Positions 9,061 through 18,547 of a stretch of 64,000 nt of DNA are shown here, piece after piece. Both the position numbers and the translations under genes were made by a program. The stretch's first letter is position 1; each line of letters begins with the position of its first letter. A model generated the notes under the pieces. That model saw only the letters and a list, made by a program, of their open reading frames with translations. It did not search any database and had not been told where the DNA came from. This stretch comes from Hymenopellis radicata (lineage: Eukaryota; Basidiomycota; Agaricomycetes; Agaricales; Physalacriaceae): the NCBI GenBank assembly GCA_015501595.1, contig JADNRX010000016.1, positions 248,001 through 312,000 on the forward strand, written 5' to 3'.

Positions 9061-11442
9061 ACATTGAAGTGTATCCGGTGTGACAATTCAGCACCGTGCG
9101 GTTTGATCTTCTCAAGCGCTGTCAGGTTGCTCGCAGACTCGAACATGGAAGCCAACGTTCCCGCGCAGCCAACTTCAATCGCAATGGCGAACAACGGTGG
9201 AAGGCATGCAAAGCCTCGCGACGCGTAAACTTCAGGATGATGAGTTCGATAATACAAATCTGTACAAGCTGACAAAATGAGTCCGGGTGAAAGGGTGTCC
9301 GTCCCAGGCCTACAAGTCTCCTGCGAGTTCTTCCAGGCACAAATGCGGAATCCGAGACTGGAACTATCTGAACGAGTCCCGGTGTTTCGACACCGTCATT
9401 TCGATACCTATATCGTCTCCCCCTGGACATTCGGAATGAGGCTGAAGGAGAAGGGAGAATGAAGGCGGACTGAGCGCATGTAGGAGCACCTACCATATCA
9501 ATCGTGTTCTTTGATAGTCGGTTTGACACCGATAACGTCGTACTCCCTCTGCTCTTACCTCCCGTGGCGGAGGGAGTGGTCTCGCGCGCGTTAAGACTGC
9601 TCATTAAGGAGTTGGTGTAGAGTTTGCAGAGCGGAAAGTTGAATATCAAGTGGCTGTCAACGAACAGCGTGAGTCGGATTGAGCAGGTCGTCTATCTGAC
9701 GTACACTCCGTTATTCTAACGATTCATGTCCTGATAAGTGAAGCAGATGAGAGCCAGAAATGCTTACCAATGTTAGGAAGGTGACGAGATCTACAACTGC
9801 GCATAAGGATGTGATGAGTCCGGTTTGGACGGTCACTGTAAACAAGGATGACGAAGCGGACTACAGAGAACACTTAATACGCACTTCTGATAATCTTGTC
9901 CACGACGTAGTCTGTGCTCTCAAAGCCAGTCTTCTTGCCTCTCTATATAGAGCGTTATGACGAGTGACGCAATGAGTAGGCGCCGCTTACCCTAAGCATC
10001 GTCATCGTGAGTTCTGGTTATGCGACATGACAGCTAAGCAGCTTACAGATGCCAGACGAGGAAGGTTGTGATGAGAATGTCACAGACACACCCGCACCCG
10101 AGCCAGACGATGACTACGTCCTACAATCGATACGTACGTTGGATGTACAACGGAAGCAGCGCGAATCACTGACTTTAAATTTGTGGAATTCAGTAAATTC
10201 GGGGTGTATCCCACCCACTTCGACGGCGGTGGCGAGTGCGCCGGCTGGGGATACGGGTCAGGAAACTTGGACCAGGAGAGAGATTTCTCTTTACCCAATG
10301 CCAAAATGGCTAAGAAAGCGGTTATAATGGCAAGCCAATTCTTCGCAGTGAGGATCCTGATTCGCCACGCGAAGAACAATTGAACGAGCGTGGCAATAGT
10401 TCCCTAGAGAAATAAAAGTTAGATAAGAACGATAGGTGAAAGAGATGTATTGACGGTCAAGGCTGGATCTTGAATGAAGGTTGGTGAATTCGAAAGACTA
10501 TCAGACGCGGTACGGTCATACCTGTAGCGAAGACTGATCAGGTACCCTCAGCATGAGGCTCTCATTATACAGCACTGGATATACGCACTCCAAGTCGCTT
10601 TAGTAAGGTATGTAACGTCCCCTTGCACAACGCGTCGGAAAAATGTGTGTGTGTGGAGAAGATGATACCCATACCGTAATGAGTGATAAAGCATTCATAG
10701 AGGTATGTGAAGTCAAAGACGGTATTGGCAGTGTCCAGGACAAAGATTAGAACGACCTAAAACACTTCAATCAGAGGTTCACGGCATATGAGAGTTACGC
10801 ACAAAGGATTTGAGCCAGAGCTCGTCGCTGTTACGATTACCAGAATCAGGACGCGTCGTGAAATGAAGAACTCGCGACTGACTGCTTGTAGGTCGCGAAA
10901 AAGAAATATATCTGGGCAATCATAATTCCATAGAGAACGGCATTTATCAGCATTCCTAGAAACATGGGTCCATGCCTGTTGCGCGTAGTCAGCTCACTGT
11001 CGAAATAACAAGGCGTGGTCACGCACACGATGGCGGCGACCTCTGGCGGGGTCAGGGCATCCATGGTCGTCGTCGTGGTCGAAAGGAAAGAAGCAGTATC
11101 ACTGAGTATGGCTTCTTTCGCTGACCTACTTCCGCCGACATCCGCCGTCCGTGCCATGTCGTTGGTTGAACCGAAATGGAAGTCGTCGACAAAGGACGCC
11201 ACGTGTTTTTACTCCTTGGCGCGAACCATCATCCTGGCATGTGACTTCCTCAATGCTTGTCCCTCGAGGCTCTCGGCCCAAGAGTCGTGTTCGTGATCAC
11301 GCTAACAAAGATTACAGACCGGATCCACTAAATATTAACATTACTCGTGAGTACATATCATATTTTCTCAGAAGAATCGGTACGGGTTGAATCCTCAACA
11401 TGTTCTGTCATGTCCTTATTGATGCTAGGCGCGCCATACTCC
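9061..11442 (-). repeat. Segmental duplication, copy 1 (inverted partner at 42380-44637)
   Basis: About 2.4 kb covering the 3' end of the sugar-acid transporter (its last about 85 coding bases) and the whole downstream DUF6534 gene. It reappears in the opposite orientation at 42380-44637 with many substitutions and small indels. The borders were read where the two copies stop matching: GTGGAGTATGGCG at about 11442 and CACCGGATATACTTCAATG at 44637. Confidence 0.85.
9364..11064 (-). CDS. DUF6534 multi-pass membrane protein (copy 1, apparently intact)
   Basis: Family: DUF6534 proteins are abundant 7-TM-like proteins of agaricomycetes with unknown function. Seen in order: GPMFLGMLINAVLYGIMIAQ (TM1), HDELWLKSF, VVLIFVLDTANTVFDFTYLY (TM2-3), TLVQLFFAWRIRILTAKNWL (TM4), WLGCGCVCDILITTFLVWHL, KTGFESTDYVVDKIIR, LTVQTGLITSLCAVVDLVTF and the hallmark LIFNFPLCKLYTNSLMSSLN. 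At least seven exons; the final intron (GTAGGT..TTCAG, near 9500) leads to an end IEMTVSKHRDSFR at 9364. Start: I chose ATG 11064 (MDALTPPEVAAI); an in-frame ATG at 11202 would add 46 residues that family members lack. It lies on the same strand as the permease, 290 bases downstream of that gene's stop. Confidence 0.75.
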
Positions 11443-13357
11443 ACATCCTTCTGTGATGTTTGGCGGAAACCGAATATAGCGTCCATTTCTTCAATTGGGA
11501 TCTTGGCAGTCTCGGGCTGTCATGAATTTTGTAAGCAATTACTGCAGGAAGAGTTCGTGGAGAAACTGACCATCATGAAGTAGACGTAGACAGCGCCGAC
11601 GAGGGTCAAGAGACCAAAGAACAAGTAAGTTCCGTAACCCATGTCTTCGAACATGTACGGCGTCGCGCGGGCAATCGCGAATTGCCATATCTTCAGACAA
11701 GTCAGGTTTACTTACTTATATCAAGTTTGTGCTTACCCATTGACTAGCAGCTAGAAGCGCTTGAGTGAGCGTGCGCACATGCTGAGGAAAGACCTCTGAT
11801 GCCACCACCCAAGGGGTACCGTTCCATGTTGGACCGTATGCGGCAGTCCAGATATAGATGAACGCCACAGCAGAGATACCTCCGCTGGTGATGTTGCCAC
11901 TCGTATTCTGCCCGGGCTTCCCAATGGCAATGTATCCTCCCACATAAATCATACACAGTCCAGCAATGACAGCGCCCCACAGGAGCAACGGACGGCGGCC
12001 GAAGCGATCAATGAGGAACAACAACCATATGAGGGTCGCGATGTTCTTGACGATACCAAAGATGCCCGTCGTAAACAAACCAGTGCTCGTGCCAGTGATA
12101 CCGATGCTCTTGAAGACGGTGGGCGAGTAGTAGTTGATAGCGTTGATGCCAGTACCGTTTTGGAACAAGAAGAGCATGAAGCAGAGGAAGAGGCGGTTGC
12201 GAATTCCTGGAAGGAAGATTTCACGCAGGCGGGCGGTGATGCTTCCGCCGTGTGTCTTTTCGGCCTCGGCGGCCAGTTGGGCATCGGTCATGCGGTTCTC
12301 TTCGACGAGGTATGGGTGTGCTTTGAAACGGTTAGATGCGGATGCGATGATGAACACGATGCGACTCACAAGCTTCCAGGTTGCGCAAGATGCTGAGGTT
12401 CTTATCAGCCTGTTCGATGCGCCCTTTGGATCGCAGCCAACGTGGCGACTCAATCAAAAGTCCTCCGGCAATAAGGAGCAGACCTCCAGGAATGACTTGA
12501 ATGGCCATCTATTTCAAGATGTCAGCTTTTGTGAAGTCGTAGCGCGGAGGAGTATAAGACATACAGGTATCATCCACTGCTTTTTTGAAGAGGGCACCGT
12601 TTCGTTGACCGCATAATTACTAGAGAAAGAGATGAGCGAAATTCAGGACAGTCAAGAGGACACTCACATCCAGAACCCGACCAGACCACCAATTTGAAGT
12701 AACATCTCATACAATCCCACAAGACGCCCGCGAATAGCAGGAGGACTGATTTCGGCGATGTAAATTGGGACAGTCAATGAAACCGCGCCAACCCCAAGAC
12801 CAGCGACGACACGTCCCTAGATGATCTGGTTAGTATCGCAGTATGTACCCATAGTGTATCCGACTTACGACATAGAGTGCAGCCAATCCCCTCTTTGCGT
12901 CGGGCACGAGATGAAGGCAGGCACCAACGGTGAAGAAGAACGCGGCCAAGAGCATCGACAGCCGTCTTCCGTAGCGTTCACAGAAGGGGAACGCGAACAA
13001 CGCGCCGAAGAATGCGCCCGCCTGGTACCCAGATACAACATTCGCGGAGATGGCGGCCGCGTTCGCAGTAGTGATTCCGAATTCCCTCTGGAAGGATGCG
13101 AGGGTGATGGTGCCACCGATGAACGCACTCTACATGATCGGCACGGTTAGCAAGTTCCCAACCAGGCCAAAAGAAAGACGCACATCGTAACCATAGAGCA
13201 TGGCGCCCCACGCAGCGCCTATCGCGTAGGCGTACACCTTCCAGTTGTAGACCTCTGGGGGAGTAGGACGATCCTCGACTTTGGAGAGGGAAGGCATGGA
13301 TGGCAGGCGGTGGGGATCAGGATCAGGAAAAAACCTGAAGGAGTTTTTAAAGCCCAT
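11358..13357 (-). CDS. MFS sugar porter, quinate permease-like
   Basis: Family role: proton-coupled uptake of sugars or, in the QutD branch, quinate at the plasma membrane. Seen: N-terminal YAYAIGAAWGAMLYGYD (TM1), a second exon with SGYQAGAFFGALFAFPFCER, then GLGVGAVSLTVPIYIAEISP and RGRLVGLYEMLLQIGGLVGF, ESPRWLRSKGR, NGTGINAINYYSPTVF, DRFGRRPLLLWG and PWVVASEVFPQHVR, ending PETAKIPIEEMDAIFGF and a tail to the stop at 11358-11360. This is a full 12-TM set over about eight exons. The motif IGGLVGFW followed by NY is typical of quinate permeases. It starts 108 bases from the divergent 3-dehydroshikimate dehydratase, which supports a quinate or shikimate substrate. The start at 13357 gives MGFKNSFRFFPDPDPHRL; ATG 13297 is an alternative. 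Confidence 0.85.
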
Positions 13358-13465
13358 TAAATCAATTTCGGTGCGTGTGGGGAACTGGGGGAGGAAGGAA
13401 TAATGTTCTTCCTCGAGATAGGAGCATCATGACACACCCGTGACCCGGCGGACCTCTTCCTCTCC
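13358..13465. promoter_or_regulatory. 108-base divergent promoter between permease and 3-dehydroshikimate dehydratase
   Basis: The two start codons face away from each other across only 108 bases, so both genes must draw on one control region. The stretch has GA-rich tracts but no obvious TATA box. Shared control by a quinate-responsive activator (QutA/Qa-1F type in ascomycetes) is inference; I see no verified binding motif. Confidence 0.6.
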
Positions 13466-14592
13466 ATGGCACCGCGCATTGATCCTGCTATTGCGACGCT
13501 CTCCTTGGGTCGTCCAGAGAGCGGGCATACTCTCCCATCCAAGATTCGTGCGGCAAAGGCTGTTGGATTTAATGCCGTCGAGATTAGCTACTTCTGTCTT
13601 TCTTCGTACGCGACCGGTACATCAAGGTCCCTTCATGATACCGCGAGAGAGATTCGCGTTCTCCTCGATGAGTTGGAGATGGAAGCCGTGTCTCTTGCGC
13701 CTCTGATGAATTTTGAGGTATGTAGATCCTTTAACTTTCAAGGCCGATGAGACTTGAACTATTCTGTAGGGCGACCGAGATCGAGCAGTCCATGCTGAAA
13801 AGTTGAAGACTGCGAAAGTTTGGCTGCAGCTGGCACATATCCTGCAAGCACCTCTTATTCAGATCCCAGCGGCCATGATCTCTTCCAGCGACAGCTCATA
13901 CGATCTTGCGATCGCGGACCTTGTCGAGTTGACGGATCTCGCAGCTGCATTCGATCCTCCTATCAACGTCCTGTACGAGTTTACCAGCTGGAGCACATAC
14001 GTGCGTACTTGGCAAAGGTAAAGTTTTTTCCTCCTTCAGCAAACCCCAGTGCGCTTCATCCCGTATTCGCTAGCGCCCTTGATGTCGCCCTCAAGGTGGA
14101 TCGGCCGAACTTTTCGATATGCCTTGATGTTTTCCACATCGGCACCTTTCTCATTCATGAAAATTCGATGCGTATTCCTGCGCCTCCAAGTTCACCCTCG
14201 GACCACCGCCAGGATCTTGCAGATTCATTGAAAGAGCTCTCCGAGACAACCCACGCGTCTAAATTCGCGCTGTATCAGCTCACAGATGCCGCGCCTATTC
14301 CGGACCCGCTGCCTCCCAACCAGCCCGTCCAAGACCCCGCGCGCCTGGTCTCCAAACCATGTCGCGCACCAATCGTCCTTTTCCTTACACGGAGGGTGGG
14401 TTACTGCCGGTAGTCGAAATTTCACGCGCTGTACTGGATATGCAGCACGGTCTGAAGGACGGGACAAAGTGTTGGTGGAGTATGGAGACGTTTATTCCGC
14501 GGGCGTGGTCAGAAGACGCGGCGGTTCCGGAGGAATTGGCTTTTGTGGCTTGGAAGAGCTGGATGCGGCTAAAGCAGGAGCTGGGCGTATGA
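13466..14592 (+). CDS. 3-dehydroshikimate dehydratase (Qa-4/QutC-like), with suspected frameshift near the 3' end
   Basis: Role: converts 3-dehydroshikimate to protocatechuate in quinate/shikimate catabolism. It is a TIM-barrel of the xylose-isomerase-like family. Seen: exon 1 (13466-13717) with SKIRAAKAVGFNAVEISYFC; exon 2 (13770-14017) with WLQLAHILQAPLIQIPAAMI and VLYEFTSWSTYVRTWQ; exon 3 from 14074 with VDRPNFSICLDVFHIGTF, followed by SKFALYQLTDAAPIPDPLPP. The conserved C-terminal block (RTNRPFPYTEGGLLPVVEI .. WWSMETFIPR .. WKSWMRL) lies in another frame. The switch falls between about 14310 and 14355 with no intron possible. Total coding length with my introns is 1,019 bases, not a multiple of three. 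It is either a recent pseudogene or a sequence error. Confidence 0.78.
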
Positions 14593-14728
14593 TAGAGACG
14601 CGACTTGATTGGTTTAGCGCGCCGGAAGTTAATATTTCCTGTACCTTAGCGGAGAAACATTTTGCAAATGAAGTATGGGGTATTATGGGTTTGTGTTCAA
14701 CTCCAGCTTTCCCTACTTCCTCCTTTCC

Positions 14729-15680
14729 ATGTCGTCCACGAAAGTTGCTCTTGTTACTGGCGGTGCCGCTGGCTTCGGTCTCGCCATCACGGAGAAGCTC
14801 CTAACGCAAAGCTATCGCGTACTTGTCGTGGACATATCCGTGCCATCTGATAGCTCCGAAGGCAATAGGATCGTGCTGAAAGGCGACGTGACGAAGAAAG
14901 AGGATTGGGAACGGGCAGTGAAGACGGTGCTCGACGCGTGGGGCCGCTTAGATGTCGTTGTGAACAACGCCGGTATCAATATGACTGGGAAAGATACGCA
15001 TACCGTGGACGAAGCCTTCTTCGACAGGCTAATCAATATTAATCTCAAGAGTGTATACCACAGCATATCTTCTTGTGCACCGGTGTAAGTTCTATCTTAT
15101 TCTTCGCCGGCGCTTTGACACTAACGAGCTGAGTCGGTTAGCATGCTTAAACAGAAGTCCGGAGTATTCATCCATATTTCCTCTGTTGGAGCTCTCCGTC
15201 CAAAGCCCAAGATCGCTTACTGTACGGTCATTTTCTCACTCTTACTACACCGAACAATGTTAACTCTGTGTTAGACTGTGCTACTAAAGCAGCAATAATT
15301 GCCATCTCCAAGTCCATCGCCATAGAGTATGCACCCTTCGTCCGCTCCGTGGTGATTGCTCCTTCCATGGGAAACACTGGAATGTATGTCCAGTTTTAGC
15401 TTGTCCTCGTTGCTCTGTTATTGAACGAATGTCTGTGGTAGGATGCAACTCAACCTGGGACCCGGTGTTGCTGCTACGCCGGAGAACATCGCGCCCATGC
15501 TCGCTAACATTCCGGTACGCTATTGACTACCATTCTCGAATTATCCCCGCTGATCTCTTGCAGATGGGGCGCGCCTGCGAACCGTCAGATGTTGCCGCTA
15601 CCGTTGCATTCCTAGCGAGTGATGAAGCGTGCTATATCACGGGAAATGTCGTTGAAGTGGATGGAGGGCGATGTATCTAG
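14729..15680 (+). CDS. Short-chain dehydrogenase/reductase (classical SDR)
   Basis: Role: NAD(P)-dependent oxidoreductase; the substrate is unknown, but the position beside a quinate-type permease and dehydroshikimate dehydratase suggests a cyclic acid or alcohol of that pathway. Seen: the cofactor motif [12 protein letters not shown] at residues 6-17, a VDIS acidic end to beta-2, [17 protein letters not shown] with the catalytic Ser, the active-site YCATK (YxxxK), and a C-terminal [11 protein letters not shown]. Five exons (14729-15084, 15142-15221, 15275-15383, 15442-15514, 15564-15680) sum to 735 bases, 244 residues, a normal SDR length, in one frame. The Tyr of the active site is rebuilt across the second intron. 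The start ATG was chosen because the Rossmann fold begins five residues later. Confidence 0.85.
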
Positions 15681-15742
15681 GCTAGCGTCGCAATAAGAAG
15701 TCAATCCGTATATTTATTACAAAATTTTTCAAACATTGCAAC

Positions 15743-18418
15743 CTATATTTCCCAAATATCATCATGCTCCCAATACTCAGAGAGCTTCCATTTCAACATT
15801 GCTCTGCCATTCGAGGACATCCGAGCGCCGATGCCATTGTCATCCGAGAATCTGACCCATACCCGACCAGGGAACTCGCCGAGTGTCATTGAATCGTCAT
15901 CAGCGGGAATCCCATTGAACGAGATAACGTGTAGGCTGCGACACGTGTTGAAGAAATTTACCGCGAAACCCTGTTGCACTTCATCAAGACCATCGGGCAT
16001 AGGATAGTCCATACGTCGTGGACGATAAGAAAGTGCTTTGACAGTAATGATAAGGGTTTCAAGCAGGGGAAATGGAGGAGCTAGCTGGAGGGCGAGGTGT
16101 GGCTGTATGCACAGTCAGACGACGCAAAATCTTGCGGAAGAAGGAAGTAAATTACTGACCAGGTGATCCCTGGAGAAAGTGTTTCCGTACATGCTGCGAA
16201 TATGGAGAGAACGCAGCGAAGGAAAATAAGTGCCCAATGCCTGTAAATCTTCATCTGACGGAATTCCGTGAAAACACAATGCTTGTACGGATGGCGCAGG
16301 AGGTATAGCAGGCTGCGCGAAGTCATAGAATCCGCGGACATAGAGCGATTGAAGTGTTGGTGGTAGTCGGCCGATGGTATAATTCAATACGGCTAGATGA
16401 TTGAGTGAAGGCGACGACAGGGAGAAATCAACAGGATGAGGGTCTTGGTTGGGACTGCAGTCCTCGACATGAAGGTCCTCTACTGCAGGGAACGACCTTC
16501 GCAGAAGCTGTTGCACTTCTATCGCAGGCGTCGATAACCTAAGACCGACTTTTTTTGCGTTGGGGCAGACAGGCAATGAACGAAGATCGATATCCTCCTG
16601 TTCGGCGAGGTCCAAGTTCACGTAGGACAAAGAACTGGCCGACGAAGCCATAGGCGAGAGGCAAAGTTGAATTTGGCTGCCTTGTACAGATAGGGAAAAC
16701 CACTTTAGTGCCGTGGAGTACGCGGCAGTAGACAGATCCTCTGAAACCTCATTTGAAGGTACCATATTGTCTCCTGATTTTAGTGCTATCAGTAAGGATG
16801 AAAGATTGGGACATAGACGCGCTATATCCTGCAGAAGAACGTGTAGGATTCGCGGACGAATGGACCGAGAAGGAGCCATGGATGTTTGGAGAATGTATAA
16901 TCGCAGAGTTGTCAACTCTCTCGCTGAGCTCCAACGGAATGGAGTCAGGGACGCGATGTCCATACCCTGTGGCCATTTGTGATCCTCGAATGCCAGCGGG
17001 AAAGACCGTAATCTATTTGCCAGATCTGGGCGTTCGTCTAGCAGCTCGACAAGTCGATCTCGGCGGTGGACGAACTGGAAATGGTCGGGCGTTAACCCTT
17101 GCGAATGATTGATGGCCAGAGGGTCTCTATATATCAAGTCGGTGCATATATCGTGTATCCGTTTGCACACGAGAGTCACCGAGAACAAGGACCGAGGCGA
17201 GGGAAGAAATGAGTAAATGAGGATGTGGATTTCTGTGGGGAGACGAACGAATGCGCTGATACGGCGCGATAGACGTTCGGTAGCACGTTCTGGACGTTTA
17301 ACTGGCAGGGACGGGGACGAAAGAGGTTTCGGGCACGTTATAGACTGCAACGAATCCATGTACGCACTATCCTGTTGTTCGAAGCCGGGGAGACGAAAGA
17401 TCGGTGAGATTGTGTACAGATGATAGAGTATTATGCGTGTGAGTTCGTCCGTGGTAGTACAAGGAGTGGACAGATTGATCGCTCTGTCTCTGGCCACTGC
17501 CTGGGACATCACGGCGTACCACGATACCAACACAGAGAAACATCGATGACTATAAGCTGCTCTTGCTTGTGGGGTTTTCAGCTGCTCGGGTACTGTATCG
17601 CGGGCTCCCCAAAACGTCCGGTGGAGATGTTCGTCCCGGTAGTAGCATGCTCCTGTTTGCTGAACATCCGTCTGGATTTTGAGCCGATAAGGCATGTCCC
17701 TTCCTGAGTCAAATGACTCTCCAGAGTCGAGCGCAAGGACAAGGTTAAGAAACAGATATCGGTTCAGCGTCCACTCCAGGGCGTATACGTCGAGACCAGG
17801 ATCTCCGTTGCCTGTGAGTTGAAAATCAGCAAACTGAAACGGGAAAAGAAAGAGCATCTACCAGATGTGTATACAGATCTAAGCCGCGACATGGGTACAC
17901 GAGGATGTTGTGCAAGGTATAAGAGTGTCGGTAAGTAAAGGAATGGTTTCGAAGGCTTGGTCATGGCATAAACGACGATAGCAGCGGCCTCGTCAGATTC
18001 GAAGGATATCTCTTCCCACGTCTCTCTACATGCGTAGCGTTTGAAAGACGGATCGTTCTGAAGGTCCTTCATACCGTGAAGAAATTCAAGAGGAAATAGA
18101 GCATCTTCTGAAACGCCTGCGAACTTCCATTCCTGGACGGAGGCATCAGGCTTCGGGACAGCAGAGATCTGGCCGTCTGCATATTCCGCGATGCGAGAAG
18201 CAAGAACACGGGCAAAATGGATGAATGATTTCTTTCTGGCCTCTGGATCTGATTTTTTATGCAATCTGAAGTCACTGGAGGAGAGAGTAGCTGGGTATTT
18301 GTCCAAGGATACATAGTCCGTGAGACCTAAATCAAAAGTCAAAAGCTGTTTCTGGTTCACTTGATACTAATCACTGACAGTGCCATGGTATTTTTCCTTC
18401 TTGGTGAGGGGAAGTCAT
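15743..18418 (-). CDS. Large F-box protein with unusual N-terminal extension
   Basis: Role: F-box proteins recruit substrates to SCF ubiquitin ligases. Seen: an F-box (LPTEIHILIYSFLPSPRSLF .. VCKRIHDICTDLIYRDPL) near 17250-17130, followed by a leucine-rich C-terminal region typical of agaricomycete F-box/LRR-like proteins, with a last exon ending at 15743. Upstream, the same frame stays open and joins through an intron near 17880-17815 to exons reaching ATG 18418 (MTSPHQEGKIPWHC, intron 18378-18327, then LTDYVSLDKYPATL). That roughly 400-residue N-terminal part matches nothing I know. Either one fused protein or two genes: an F-box protein starting at ATG 17359 and an upstream gene. I favour one gene because no stop separates them. 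The 3' acceptor near 16085 (CCCTCCAG) restores the frame. Confidence 0.62.
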
Positions 18419-18547
18419 GAAGTGGGAAAGTATGACTAATGTCACATCAATGGATCTCACTAGTGACATCAATCACGTGTACGTGACCAGACGTGTTTCT
18501 TGACCATCATCTTGTTCTCTGTGAACCACTGTTTAACTCTAACCATC
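18419..18547. promoter_or_regulatory. Divergent promoter between F-box gene and Rad17-like gene
   Basis: 129 bases separate the two proposed start codons. The stretch contains GTGACATCAATCACGTGTAC, including the E-box-like palindrome CACGTG at about 18473-18478. No TATA box is obvious. Confidence 0.5.
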
